A DNA stretch of 64,000 nucleotides. Source: Styela clava (lineage: Eukaryota; Chordata; Ascidiacea; Stolidobranchia; Styelidae). Positions within the stretch are counted from its first letter, which is position 1. Each line of letters begins with the position of its first letter. Positions 14,527 to 30,381 of the stretch are shown piece after piece. The stretch covers positions 5,796,001-5,860,000 of the forward strand of contig NC_135264.1 in NCBI RefSeq assembly GCF_964204865.1, written 5' to 3'. Below the pieces are notes generated by a model. The model saw nothing but the letters and a program-made list of their open reading frames with translations. It did not search any database and was not told the origin of the DNA. A program made the translations under genes and the position numbers.

Positions 14527-15238
14527 ACGAATTTTATATGGTTTACATATAATATCCATTAGCCAGCATTTGTAAAATATATACTTTACAACAATATTAA
14601 TAATAACTTATACAAATCGAGAGTTTTTTTATGATGGATATATTAAATAGATTCATAAAGATTTCTTGATATACTCTAGCTTTTTTATATTAACAATAGC
14701 TAGTTTATCGCATATCGTTTTGTCGCTCTTCCAATGCAAATGATCTTGCAATGTTTGCAGAAGTTCAAGCTAAGTAATGGACTATGACGTGATCAATCAA
14801 TATTAATATTGACAAATTGCAATAAATTTATATATATATATATATATATATATGATCTGCAAACGTTGAAGGGAAGTTTTGGAAAATTATTTGCGCCTGG
14901 CCGATAATCTTTTTTTGTATATTGCATAATGGGCATGCCATTTCGTTTGTTCCACAAAAAGCCACGTTTCTCAAATTGCTTTGAAATATGACATAAAAAG
15001 GATATCAACTGGGCCATCGTATCAGAGTGTGACGCTTTCAATTCATCAAAAATAGGTGTGAGCAGTTTTGAGAGGAAAATTCATTATTTTTTTCATATAT
15101 TGACTTAAATCTTACGTTAAAGGACTATTTGGCATCCCTGATAATTAAAGGTAACATTACGGAACGGGTACCCAAACCAATAATACGGTCACAGTATATT
15201 GAATACATTGATCTAAGCGTGCAATCTTACTACAAATC
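14527..15238. other. 3' flank of lectin copy 2, paralogous to 23.9-24.3 kb
   Basis: No gene was found. Positions about 14700-15080 align with 23940-24340 downstream of copy 3 (shared GATCTTGCAATGTTTGCAG and GGATATCAACTGGGCCAT). An (AT)n run lies at 14829-14853. The minus-strand frame 14793-15041 crosses this run and has no recognisable features. Confidence 0.55.
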
Positions 15239-15246
15239 TATTACGG

Positions 15247-15671
15247 CAGGGGTCGGCAACCTTTTGTCGCTCGTGGGCCAAAATTAAGGTTGCAAGTCAT
15301 TGGCGGGCCGCACATATTTTTAGAAAGTTGAAAAATCGAACGGATGATACTCTTTTATCATAAAAATTAAGCAGTGATACATCTCTCGAATAGAATATAG
15401 ATTTATTTCCTCATTGCATCTCATAAAATTCCATTTGAATATTTTCGGCGCCATTGAACCCTTTGCACTTAGCATCAACTTTTCTGCGTTTTGTTGCCAT
15501 TTGCTTAATTATAATTAAATTATATGCTCAATAAACGAGTAATTGTGAATTATATAATCGTTAGGTTATAATACAAAAAATATATTTGTCAAAACGAATG
15601 TTTTGTTACCATAATTTAGTGAAGCGTCGCGGGCCGAATCCGGCCCGCGGGCCGTAGGTTGCCGACCCCTG
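15247..15671. mobile_element. Non-autonomous hAT element with 8-bp TSD
   Basis: Terminal inverted repeats are CAGGGGTCGGCAACCT on the left and AGGTTGCCGACCCCTG on the right. The target-site duplication TATTACGG is perfect (15239-15246 and 15672-15679). TIR sequence and 8-bp TSD are diagnostic of hAT elements. The 425-bp interior has no transposase. GC-rich ends enclose an AT-rich middle. Confidence 0.93.
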
Positions 15672-15679
15672 TATTACGG

Positions 15680-16876
15680 CATAATACTTGTTTCGTTTCT
15701 CTTATTATACCGTGATACTCAAGTAACATACTATCATTTTTTGACCACGTTGAGATGAATTGAATTGAAAAATAGGTTACCTAACAAAAATTATACCCGC
15801 TATTAATGCGTTACCTTTTAGTTTAATTGCGATAATTGACAAACGAAGCGTTGGCAAGTGGATATGAAATTGACGAAGGCTTGGGGAATGCGCCGAAACA
15901 TTCAGTGATTTCTTCAATTTGTCTCCCGCACTTTACACAGCGCCGGGGGATTTCTCAATGCTTCCTATGCTTCCGAAATGCACTCAGGCTTGAATCCTAC
16001 GAATACTCCGACACTTTTTCAGGCAAATTATACAAAATCTCATATAACTATAGCCACTGAAACAACGCCATCCAATCGTTCTCATGACTATGTTTTACGT
16101 TTTAATTTTATTTATTATCAAACCAGATATATGTAATCATTTCCTAATTCCAGACGTAAGTCCACTTTCGCAGTTTTGCAAAAAGAAAAAATGAGCACTG
16201 GATAAATCATCAATAATAATTGTAAACAAGACGTCCAATGCTAACGAGTACAGCAAAATCTGAAGTTTCGAGGAAATGGGTAGGTAATTGGAAGTTAATT
16301 GCATCCTGTTGAAATTAGGTTTGGCTTTATTGGAAAGTTTAATTTGAGTTTTTAGAAGTCAGCTTGTTATATTTTAAATGAAATTCGCTAGGTAGGCAAA
16401 TGTATCTAAATTTCATAAACCCCTTCATTGATAACCAAATATTAAAGCAATTGCTAAGTGCTTGTCAATCATCTTTTTTGATTGAGAATTGGAACCAAAT
16501 CACGCCCAGCCGTGCAGTTTCACGAATGCACAATCTTGCCAAGTCTGTATAGAACCCTCAGAAAATTTGGTGTTTTACAAAACTACAAAATCTTCATTAA
16601 ACAAAGATGCGATCTGCGGTCAACCCAGTTATTCGTATCTGGCCCTCCTGTATGGGAGGTTGTACAACCCTGAAATAGAGCATAGCTTCATGAGTATAAG
16701 CATTTTCCTTATAGAAAGAAGATATTTTTGAGCAAAGGGCATCTTAGCATGACGCAACAATTTTACGAATGTCGTCGTCTTGCCGATAGACTAGGATTCT
16801 TAGAATGGACTCAGCCTTTGTAGCGAAGTCTTTCGCAAGGCATTGCACGCTAAACGAATGGCTCACACTTCCACGT
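15680..16876. other. Intergenic, no supported gene
   Basis: The open frames at 15836-16060 and 16482-16731 lack family features. The latter overlaps a segment (16490-16570) duplicated at 2935-3010, so it is part of the lectin duplicon. Nothing else could be assigned. Confidence 0.4.
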
Positions 16877-17255
16877 GTCCCATGCAGAGTTGGATCAATT
16901 GTAATTTGTAATCGATGTAATTAATTACAGTTTTTCGTGTAATTGTAATGTAATTGAGGCATTTTCATTCTGTGTAACTGTAATTTGCTAAAATTTTGGC
17001 TCAATTACACTTTCAATTAGACCAGGGGTCACCAAACTACGCCGTCCTTTCATCTGGCCCGCAATGACACGAAAAGGGCGAAATATTTTTCCAAGGATTG
17101 TTTTGCGAGAATCGCCTTCCTTTTTTATTTCGTAGCATTAGTCAATCAGCAAGATCCGAAAAAGTGACGTAACAATATGCCTTTTCGCATCCGTTAAGAC
17201 ACTCAGACAGTTTTTCAGTCGTGGTCGTAAACAATACCTCATTTTGTGATTTCGA

Positions 17256-17474
17256 ATGCTATTCGATAGTTTGCATTTTGACGAAAACCCATTAATGCAT
17301 TGGAAGAAAAAATCAGAAGAATTTCCCAGGCTTGCTTCTTTAGCCAAGAATTATTTGGGACTAACATCAACATCAGTCCCTTCAGAAAGAATAAATTTAT
17401 TGGGGTCAGAAACTTTTCGCGGCCTAATTTTCATCCAGTGCAATCCAACAGTTTTTAAGCAAGTGAAACTGTAA
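17256..17474 (+). pseudogene. hAT transposase C-terminal dimerisation fragment
   Basis: The translation contains ENPLMHWKKKSEEFPRLASL and AKNYLGLTSTSVPSER. This matches the C-terminal dimerisation region of hAT transposases (D/NPL.WW...FP.LA.LA..YL.I..TSVPSER). Only about 70 codons remain, and the upstream catalytic domain is absent. The fragment probably came from the nested element beginning near 17023. Confidence 0.8.
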
Positions 17475-17529
17475 ATACGAATCAAAATATACTAGTCAGG
17501 TTAGTGGCCACAATGATCGTTTTGACCAA

Positions 17530-17870
17530 AACTTTTGGTATTTTGTGTTGTTGTTCTTGTTCTTTGACATAGTTATTGAAAAGTCGCTTTTCTCTTCGAT
17601 TACTGGACCAAATGCTTTGTGAAATTTTCAGTGGTTGAAGATGGAATTTTTTTCTAGAAGGATATTACTTTTTTCATTTCTAAATTTCGTATAAAATCGG
17701 ATATTTCGTCCAAGATTTTGCTGTATTATTTTATTCATGGGAACACTGGCTGTCTGATTTGATTCTTGCTACGCGAAACTCGGAATTTTTTTGAGGGTAT
17801 CGGCAGCGTCAAGGGTAAAAACTGCTTCACTCTGTGTAACGTGTCCATATATTTGAGCATTGCTTTGTTG
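17530..17870 (+). repeat. Dispersed MITE-like repeat, copy a
   Basis: This stretch shares GAAATTTTCAGTGGTTGAAG and a terminal ACGTGTCCATATATTTGAGC block with 45484-45768 (same strand) and 33700-34060 (opposite strand). No coding content was seen. Confidence 0.6.
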
Positions 17871-18012
17871 TAATTGTAAATGTATTTGTAAATGTAATTT
17901 GATATTTTTTGCACGGAGTAATTTTGATGTGATTGAAAAATTTAAGGGAGTAATTGTAATGGTATTTGTAATTCAACTGAATTATTGTAATTGATCCAAC
18001 TCTGGTCCCATG

Positions 18013-19608
18013 TTGATGGTGCTGCATAAGTCAATATAGATGAAGCTACCTCATTTTCATCACAGCCTTTTCAAACAATTTTTTTAACAAATCTCTGAAG
18101 TCTGAACAAACAACCTATACCACTGAAGAATGGTTAATTAAAAAAGAATATCTTTTTCAGACGGGGAAACATTGATTTTAAAAAACAACGTAGTTTTCAA
18201 AAGTAGTCATATTCTATTTAGATAGGACTGGAAATAAGTAATCAGTAAATCGTTCTAAGATGATCACGGGCCATTCCAGGTAATATTCCCTATTCTAATT
18301 TACACTTACCCAATAATTATTAATTTGCACAAATTTTTTCTGGTGGTCTCTAATTCAAAATAATAAAATGCATGGACGTCACCAAGAAATCCTAACAAAT
18401 ACAAAATCAAAAATATGATTGTTGGTGATAATTGTACGATAATGATAAGTTCAGAATTAGTTGGCAGTTGAAATATATTGGTCATATACCTATAATTAAA
18501 TGACACTAATTAGTATATTCGGGAGGTAGTGCCGAAGGTTTCAAATTACCATATTTCCCGTCCACTGAACTCGAAATTATGGCATTTAGGGTTATACTTG
18601 ATTTTCGTATCCATATGATTATAGTACTTCCTGTTACGAAGTACTTTTCCAGTTACATCTTGCTAGTTACTAGACTGTTTCGATGTGTTACTTCGGCAAA
18701 TTTACATGAAAATGCTGTAAATAATAACGTAACAAGCCCAGTTTTCATATTATCACCCGTGAATTCAGGCAATGCCGTTTTCTGCTGCGCCTTTAACACC
18801 AACAGTTGTAACTGACTCATTCAGTCCTGTTACGGTCAAATTGTTTTCTTTAAAATTCTAAGTTATGTAGAAAAGTTAGTTATTGTAAGAAATTGAAACG
18901 TTCGCTTTGTAGCCTTGTAGGTCACAAGTTTCTGCCACTTCCTATCTCAAAAACATTCGAATTGTATTTGGCAGTATGAACGAGGAAGCTGTATTATGGA
19001 AACACGTCCACTCAACTCATTGGCCACGATGTGCTATCCGCAATGAGATATTTACTGTCTCCAAACGGCATTCGACGTCACTTTCAGAAGACCATTATAT
19101 ATATTGAATCTAGCATTACGTTCTATTCAGTAGGATGTTTTTAAAAACAAAAACTGGCATACTGTGAAGCAGTTTAATGACCGAAATGCAAAGATTAGAA
19201 TAACGTCATGGTGTGTTTACCGCCCGGGGGATAAGCTAAAGCGAACGAAAGGCATTCGAAACTTGAAGTACCAACTTTCATAAACAGCTGAGAACGTGTA
19301 GTAGAATTAGTAATCAGACATCCATCCTGGGTAAAACAGGATAACAATATCCAGCGCATTGTATGCTTTAATATTCATTATAAATACAGTTCAAGTTGTA
19401 TTTGTCAATTAACAAGGAATAGTAATCCAGAATTCAAGTCACAATCATGATATATGAATTTTAGATAGCAATAAGTGTAGCAGGAAGTACACAGGCGTAT
19501 TTTTAGGGAAATATTCAATCAAATATAGATTACTGATTTGAATACCTCTGTATATTGCTAACTATATTTCTACAAAACGTGTTGTTCAATTGGATGAATA
19601 TATATTTC
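18013..19608. other. Upstream region of lectin copy 3 (paralog of 4.6-6.0 and 11.8-11.9 kb)
   Basis: No gene is seen. The stretch aligns with DNA upstream of copy 2 on both sides of the 5.8-kb transposon. Around 19490-19590 it represents the uninterrupted (empty-site) arrangement. The short frame 18579-18815 has no family features. Confidence 0.55.
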
Positions 19609-19627
19609 CATTATCAGATATATTAAA
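19609..19627 (+). promoter_or_regulatory. Splice acceptor and leader before lectin copy 3
   Basis: The pyrimidine-rich stretch ending TTATCAG at 19617 lies 10 bases before the ATG at 19628, matching the acceptors in the other two copies. It is a candidate cis or spliced-leader acceptor. Confidence 0.5.
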
Positions 19628-22606
<2,979 letters not shown>

Positions 22607-24777
22607 ACTACAAACTTACTACATTCATGAAGTAAATTTACACATATATAGTAGACATGATTTAATTTAGTATATTCAACGAAAGCACGCAAAAAAGAAA
22701 AAAAAAATGAAAACTTAGAAATCAGAGAAGGGGCATAAGGAAATTTAAAAAGTGTTAACACTAGCAAATCTCATGAACCACACAAAGTTATATAAACAAC
22801 AATTCTTTACTTTTGATGACATCATTACACAAAATTTCATATAGAAAACCGAATCCCATAGAGTCCACAGACACTTTAAAGATAAATAAAAAGAGAAAGC
22901 CTTGTGAAGACAACAACGGTCTTTTTTACCAATGAAAATTTCTCAGCAATTGTTCCAACAACAGCATGAATAATAACAAAACGACCCTAAGGTCCACATC
23001 GTACCCAAAATCGCATCGTAAACAACATAGTTCGATGATTGAGCATATATATGGTCTTTGATTGAGAGAGGTTAACAGTGACAAAGAGCGACTTTGAGCG
23101 ACATAAGTGAAGCATTGATAATGACGTCATCAGTGTCATCTTACACCCGCTTTCTTGGAGAAATAGCAACAATATCTACACATGTAAATACAACAGTAAT
23201 TCACATTATAGAAATGTTAATTGGGATTGTTCACTCCAAGTATACAACAATTTGTCATCAATCAGCATAGGATATGTCACTCAAATGGCTGTATAAGTAT
23301 ATTCGGACGCATATCACGTTTGTATGTACACCAAATAAATGAATGTATATTGAATTGACTATACGTAGACATTGGTTGTATATGCATATGATTTGACTTA
23401 GATATTCGCATCGAATAAACACATTCATTTGTATATAGAGTTGACTATACATACGTATGGCATCGGCTTATTATGTCCATGACTTAAATAGCTGTAGGCC
23501 TATGAGTATATTGAGTTGACTATATATAGATATATACATATAACTAACATTGTCTGTGTATGTACATTACATGAATGAACGTATACAGTATGTATATTCA
23601 ATTGGCTGCATATGCATAGGAGATAAGCTATGTATGTACATTATCCAAATGGCTGTATTTGTGTATTAGGTTTTCTGTTTATGCATATAACATTGACTGC
23701 ATATGCACACTTAGTTGGCTCTGTATGTATATGAGTTAGCGGTATATGCATATTTTGGCTGTATATGTATAGCACGTTTCCAACCTCACTCGCTTGAATG
23801 GACGTCAGCCCATTTGTCAGAATTGTGTAATTTTTATTAGCTGAACTCTATACATATATCTGTAACGCAACATTTTATTACACAAGCATGTGACGGATTT
23901 TCATTGCCAAAAAGTTTAGTTAGAGTTATTACCAAAGGCTAGTTCATCGCATCGCATCGTTTTTTCTCTCCTTCGAAACGATTGATCTTGCAATGTTTGC
24001 AGCAGTTGAAGCGTGGTAATGGAATATCACGTGATCTCGGGCATCGTGCGTCTTGAAGGAGAAATCTGATATTTAACGACTGCAATAAATTTGTATATAA
24101 ATGTTCTATAAACGATGAAGCGAAGTTTTTGAAAATTATTTGCGTCTGGCCGATAATCTTTCTCTGTATATTGCATAATAGTCATGTCACATTTCTTTGG
24201 TGTCACAACAAGCTACGTATTTTAAATTACTCTGAAATATGATATAAAAAATAAAGGATATCAACTGGGCCATGTCGTATCAGAATGTGACGCTTGCAAT
24301 TTTTAACCTAAATAGGCGTGAGCAGTTTTGAGAGAAAAATTACAGTACTTCCCTATATGTTGACAAGCATTAAGAAATCATATAGCACGGATAATTTTTT
24401 TTTTTTAGATGCAAAGAAATTTCAAAAGAACGTAACACACGCATTTAATTCGATGGTATTAATCATGATAACAAGTAACCTATTTTAAAAGATTCAAATC
24501 CCGTTTACTAAGACAATTCAGGAAAATGTAAAATGCCATAAAGGTCCTAGATCCTCGGCTCTAGCTCCTTAAAAGCAACACGGCTTTCGCCACCAACCCA
24601 AATAATGCATGTCGCGGGAACATTTATATATATATATATGACTTACCATATTCCTTGTCGACGGTGTTGGTAATCGAGCAGTAGACTGCGTTTGAGTAGA
24701 GTTGTAGCTCATTATACGTTCACCGAAGAAAAATATCACTGGGCCACTGTATTTTACTAAATAGCCCATGGGTTTTA
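22607..24777. other. Intergenic 3' of lectin copy 3, with duplicon tail
   Basis: No gene is supported. Positions 23940-24340 are paralogous to 14700-15080. The interval 23270-23775 is a degenerate repeat, listed separately. Confidence 0.5.
23270..23775. repeat. Degenerate short tandem repeat (TATATGCATAT / TTGACTATA words)
   Basis: Recurring words such as TTGACTATA, GTATATGCATAT, TTGGCTGTATATG and GTATGTACATTA appear about every 25-35 bases with much divergence. No exact period is maintained. The minus-strand frame 23258-23452 is a by-product. Confidence 0.5.
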
Positions 24778-24781
24778 GATA

Positions 24782-26290
24782 CTGAAAAAATGTTGTCTTT
24801 CTGTAATATGTTTTCTGGGAGGAACCGCAATTTCCCAAGTTTGCCCCAAAATGGAAGAATATCAAGCTATCGACTGGGACAGGGACAGGTAACCTTGGAA
24901 ATAGATCACTAACTTAGTTTCATTATTCCTTACAGAACTAAATATGAAATTCATTATAATTAAGTTATAAAGACTGAAATCTTTTAAATAATTTTTTTTC
25001 AATAATACAAATTTCTGAATATATATGTTAATGTAGGTTCACATGCCACTTTAAAATCATGTCTCTCATTAATATTCACGTCCGGTGTATAACAATCTAT
25101 GGAATCAGCGATCGGGTACGACATAAAAAAACAAAATATTATAGGCTAGCCTACTGTAGGCCTACACGTTTTTGCGCTTTGGGCAGATTCGTTTAAAGGA
25201 AAAGTACCTGATGGGCTCCGTTACAAGCATCGAATTGATGAAAGTGTGTTTATATATTCAGTTCAGCAAAGCTAAAGGAAAATGGTTCGATGGATCCGAC
25301 ATCCCGAATCCCGGCGATACACATGAATTCCGGAGGACTTGTCATGACATACATCATTTCAAATTAGTGGAAAATGGAGTTATGTTCAACCTGACTGAGA
25401 TCGTTCGCGGGTAAACTCGCAGTAATCTTGACGACCTCTTTAGTATCATTTTCATATGCTTGCTTAAATATTACTTTCCAAAAGGGTATACAAGGATAAT
25501 ACACTGGAGTTTCGGTTACACCTAATACGAAGAGAGGACGAAACATACGTAATAGATCAACAACTCAGTGAGAGCAAATTTGTATCATATGAATTATAAA
25601 TATGATCAATAACGTGACACGCACATAACACAAGTAGAAATAGTTCCCATTGAATTTATTTTGTAATAATTCTAAACCGTTTTTCATAATTTTTTATCCC
25701 AAGCGAGACGCCATCGCACCAAATCGCAATTTCAATATTTATTTTATTTTTTAATAAAACTTGATAATGACGTCAAGCGGTACCTATGCTACAAAATTTA
25801 TCTGAATGATTTCATTTATAAACAATGTCCATTCAAACTCGAATCAAATTTGCATCGACGTACCATATTATACCTCTGATGGTGTAGAAATATTACTTGC
25901 TTTGTATTCTCAACATTGCTGGACATAACCGATTATTGTTCTTTTAGAACCTGCGTTTGTGGCAAAATCGAGGAAGTTGTATTCTGACACCCCGGGTGGT
26001 GACGCAACCGGTGATGATATAGAGACGTGTAAGTAGAAATTGTTGCGCTGATTATGATTATTTTTCACTAATAAATCCCAAGACTTTCCGCTAATATATA
26101 AAAAAATCCAAATAATGATATTTTATTGAGTATTTTCATCCTTCCAATTTGCAATATTAGGAACAAGCTTCACATTATTAGCACTCGCCTATAACAATCA
26201 TTTCAGATGCAAACAACCTATTCCGAGGAGAGTATTTCTTCATGACAGATTACGACACCTATTTGTTCATGGGGTTCTGCACACCAATAG
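24782..26290 (+). CDS. Lipocalin-like secreted protein, partial model
   Basis: Four exon-like blocks are compatible with a lipocalin. Block 1 (24782-24888) reads LKKCCLSVICFLGGTAIS, a signal peptide, then QVCPKMEEYQAIDWDRD and a GT donor. Block 2 (25267-25410) joins in phase and gives SKAKGKWFDGSDIPNPGD (the GKW/GxW lipocalin motif) and TCHDIHHFKLVENGVMFNLT. Block 3 (25948-26028) and block 4 (26207-26290) join in phase to give FRGEYFFMTDYDTYLFMGFC, resembling the TDYdnYalvY.C motif of lipocalins. Lipocalins are small beta-barrel carriers of hydrophobic ligands. Blocks 2 and 3 are in incompatible phases, so an exon between them is missing from the model; the 3' end is not found. In block 1 the codon where Met is expected is ATA (24779-24781). 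The locus may be a pseudogene or start in an upstream exon. Confidence 0.5.
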
Positions 26291-26763
26291 GTAAATATAA
26301 TAGTGTTACATTGTGATATATAAAATCAGTACATGCAATATTATAGCAATAACATTTTTCATGATTAATGGGATATTCACACTTCAAAACCCTAGCCCCG
26401 ACTGTAAAGGGAATTTATAATATGTGGAATGCATTTGCCAGTCACAACCAAAAAACAAGTATAGGATGGGAAGATATGTGCTTTGCCCGACAGAAATAAA
26501 TTTGATTGAGATATACTTTTTTACGGTGTATTCACTCCATCAAGTGTTGTATGTTGATTCGTTATTTTATCTTTACAAAACAAACTCACTACATCAAACT
26601 ATATTTACATATAAAGGGTGTCTGATATGTCTTTATTGGTGAATTTGTTACTATCAATACCGCAACTAAGCCAAGGGTTGGCGTCCACAAAGTCAACAAA
26701 CAAATATGCACGTTTCCTTCGCAGATTCAAAAAATTGAAACTCCTACCTACGTAAATTTTTTG

Positions 26764-26801
<38 letters not shown>

Positions 26802-28344
26802 CCTAATTCACAAATGTTCACTTTTTATATGAATTATTTGTTGGTTTGATTTACACTTGCAAATAAATATTACATCATGCTGCAATTCAACTATTCGGAT
26901 CTTGATAGTTAGAATTGTTTGTGATTAGCAGCTGTGCAATTATAAAGTTAAACCTAACTTACAATAGTTTAACTTAACAAGCATCGCTGCCAATTTATAT
27001 ATATATATATTGTATATCGGCGATATGACGAACTCCAAAACATACATGGCTGTAGGCCTCCCTCCAATAGATCATACTTTATATCAGAATGAGGGACCTT
27101 CCAATTTTCAACAAAATAAACCACGAATTGGCAAAATTAACGCGGACGAAAGGCTTCACGCTCAGTGAATTGAAAACCATGTTCTAATGCAGGGGTCGGC
27201 AAACTTGGCCCACGAGCTAATTTGTTGCAGCCCTCGAACGACCCGAAATTTTATACATAAAATAAAATTCGATTCTAAATTTATTACTATCTCTACGCGG
27301 ATTTCTGTGGTATTAAGTGCTGCTATACAGCGCCTGTTTTTTAAAAATGTCTGGGAAACGGAGGGAGTTCGCAACATAACAGTCTATTAACATAAAAAAA
27401 TATATATATACCGTACACACGATATCAACACGGACACTTTAGTCCGCGACAATAGTAAATCAAGTACAGTTAAGTTGACACAGTACATTCAAATAAAAAA
27501 AAAAATTGGTCACTACTAGTGGACAGCAACGATAGCCTTGTGTTGTACAGATTAAGGTTGAAATACTAAAATATTCCTTACCATGGCAACGGATTGTACA
27601 GGAATAGTGCGAATGAAATTCACGTGTATGCCATATGCAGTTTTCATAAACCCTAGAATCTTGTATTACATTTGTGGTTTTGGCAGTACATCAACCTCCA
27701 TACAGATCTAACAAAAAATTTGTGACGTCATGTATCTCTATCCTCATTCAAAATATTGCACCATATGACAACCGCGGCTACACGAATGTATTGAATTCTA
27801 TTTGGGCAAAGTGTTGTCCTGCTCTTCTTTTAAGCAGTGTTTTCATAACTTAAATCGATTCAAAAGTTATTGGCCGATTTTGTATATGTTATGTATTGAC
27901 TTTTCATATATTTTAAGTTTCCACTAGTTGACGTTGTTCCCCTATTGCATCATTCTTGTAGAGCCTTGTGTGATATTAGTGATTCAGTACACTGTTCTGA
28001 GTTTGCTTGCTGAGCGGTGTTATTGTTTGTTTTCATTAAATTGATGTTTCTGTCAAGTTGGATTCTTGTATAGTTCATTAGGCAGTGCCAGGGACACAAC
28101 AGTATCCTATATGTTAAATGTGTTGTTCGTTTTAACTGTAGACGGGCGTACTTGTATGTTTTTAACTTTGTCTTAAGGCTAAAGCTATGCTCGTATTCTG
28201 GGTATCTCTGCATTTTGTTTATCCTTTTGTTGTAATATTTTATGTTGTTTTATTTTACCAGAAGTAAATTGATTGGTTGATTCTGAAGACCCACGCTGAG
28301 TGTCATTTGAGTAAGTTTTGGCAACTCTAATCGTCAGCTATTAG
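26291..28344. other. Intergenic with simple repeats and transposon ends
   Basis: The interval contains an (AT)n run at about 26763-26801, an orphan hAT-type left end (CAGGGGTCGGCAAACTTGGC from 27191) without a visible partner, and a LINE-like 3' tail at about 28130-28285 ending in AAATTGATTGGTTGATT. No coding gene was supported. Confidence 0.45.
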
Positions 28345-30150
28345 TAGGGTGACCATATTTCTATTCCCTGGAAGGAGGACATATTGTTTGGTAGAACCAT
28401 ATCTCACCTATTATATATCCACTAAATTTTCTAGGATTAAAAATAGAAGTGACAATAGACGATGTGACGACAATGAGTTAATGCATTTTTGTCTTTATTG
28501 AAAAAAAAAAACATGTGCGGAATAATCGATTTGTCCTTAGACCACGAGTATTTGGAAGTTCCTCTAATCCTAATCAACATTGCTGGGTTATTTTTTGCAA
28601 TATCGTAAAACTGGCTTCAAGAACTGTCGTTAAAATTGTAAACTAAAGTTATTATGCTAGCAACAGACTCAAATAGGAAGTTTTCGCGTTCCTTCGACCA
28701 TTGTGGTTGCATTAAAGAGAAAATGCGCTCAACGTTGGCGTTATGCGCAATATGCTGAAGTAATATTGTGCGATCTTTATCAGTTCGCTGTTAAAGTCGC
28801 TGGTGCTGCAGGATTTGAAATATTCTGTCCATCTTTCATGTGCCATAAGCTTACAGAAGGAAACTGAATTGGATTGAAGTTGCTTTTCTACGAACTTGCA
28901 TAAGTTTTGGAATTGGCCGAATTACTTGACTTCATCAATCGAAACATTTTTCGCAAGCAGATACTCAACGCACGGTTCAACAATTCTCCACTCGGTGTTT
29001 TGAATCAGAAGCATCCAGTCAACGCATTTGAATTCCTTAAACGAAGCTGTCCATTTTTCGAGGTATTGTACGCATGACTCGTACAACAAAGCCACATCTG
29101 AGAGAAATACATCACATTCGCGGCCATTTCATTCGTCTCTGAGTCTACGCAATTCAGATTTAATTTGGATTTGTATGAACATGTGTTTTTTTTTCTTCAA
29201 TCGTAGATTTAACAGTGTTAAGACAAGCTTTGATTTTAATAATTGAGGCCTCTGAGTGTTCAATATGCCTAATTTGGTCATTAAACACTGCAACAAACGA
29301 TTGCAAATGTTTTAAATACAACTCACTCACAGGATTTTCATGAAATCTTTTTAGAGCAACAGGTGGCTTTTCAATAGACCGGAAATATTATTGCAAGGCA
29401 AGGTACAACTGAATCATTCTAGATAAACTTGGATAAAGTGATAGCCATCTGGTCACGCATTGGGAAAGCAGTTTTTTGATACTGTGTATCCACAAAGTTA
29501 CAATCCTTTAGTTCTTCTGTGCGTACAGTGTATATGCTGAAATATTGGTACGTTTTGTAAATAATATTTTCCACATCAATGCTCGTCTGATTGGTGCCAT
29601 GGTGTAAACAGTTATTCAAAACATGTGCAGGGCATCCTACCCCAATCGAATTTGGCAGGTCGATTTGCAATCGAAAAAATACGTTATTGCCCTTTCTAAA
29701 AGCCAATCCGCCAAAGTTAGTATTACAGTTATCGGCAGTAAATGAAACACATTCCTCAAACAGGTTCATTTTGGTCGAAGTTTCTTTAATTTCATTCGCA
29801 ATTGTTGAAGATTTCTCATTCGTGGTACTTTTAACTTCAAGCAACTTAGACTGCAACCCACCATTTTTCTAGTCATAATATTGTACAACTATCGTGAAAA
29901 GTTTTGTAGCCTTATGATTACTGCCGTCTGTCGCTATTCCGAGATACAAAATATCAAGTTGTTGAATATTATTTGTGGCATGTTGAACAGTCATCGAGGC
30001 TAGAATATTATTCACAATAGTTTCAACTTTCGTCCGAGCACAAGAATATTTTTTTTGAAATATTTGAATCTGGAAAAACCTTCTTTATTAGATTTGACGT
30101 ACAATCGTTAGATCTGTAACTCTGGTGATGTTTCACACAGAGAAACGCCA
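28345..30150 (-). pseudogene. Decayed hAT-family transposase
   Basis: The minus strand keeps ordered pieces of a hAT transposase. IATDGSNHKATKLFTIVVQY lies at about 29960-29880. The longest piece (29856-29419) has ADNCNTNFGGL and GVGCPAHVLNNCLHHGTNQT, followed by a YFSIYTVR motif. A C-terminal dimerisation block near 28740-28630 has NANVERIFSLMQPQWSKERE. Frameshifts and stops separate the pieces. The left end TAGGGTGACCATATTTC at 28345 fits a hAT-like terminus; the opposite terminus was not found. The enzyme would have moved the element; this copy is inactive. Confidence 0.82.
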
Positions 30151-30381
30151 TTGTAGCTTCGGCTAATGATGATTACAAGTCTCTAATTACTTTTTTTAAC
30201 ACATCAAAAATTGTTGGTTATATCAGAGCCATTATATAACTAGTCTGGAAGGCCGTATACTGATCTGTTGTTCACAGCGTCATCTAGTGTTGGCGTGGAT
30301 AATTCATAACCACAGCGTCTTCGGCAGTATATTTTAGGCTGCTCGCTGTTAACTCTTCAATTAACGGTATTCAAAGTTCGA

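Larger units (their letters stand above)
16885..18004. mobile_element. hAT element with perfect 8-bp TSD
   Basis: Ends are CAGAGTTGGATCAATTGTAA and TTGTAATTGATCCAACTCTG, flanked on both sides by GTCCCATG (16877-16884 and 18005-18012). The subterminal DNA is rich in TGTAATT words. Inside are a second hAT-like left end (CAGGGGTCACCAAACT from about 17023), a transposase fragment (17256-17474) and a dispersed repeat (about 17530-17870). The 1120-bp unit is therefore a nested composite. Confidence 0.92.
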
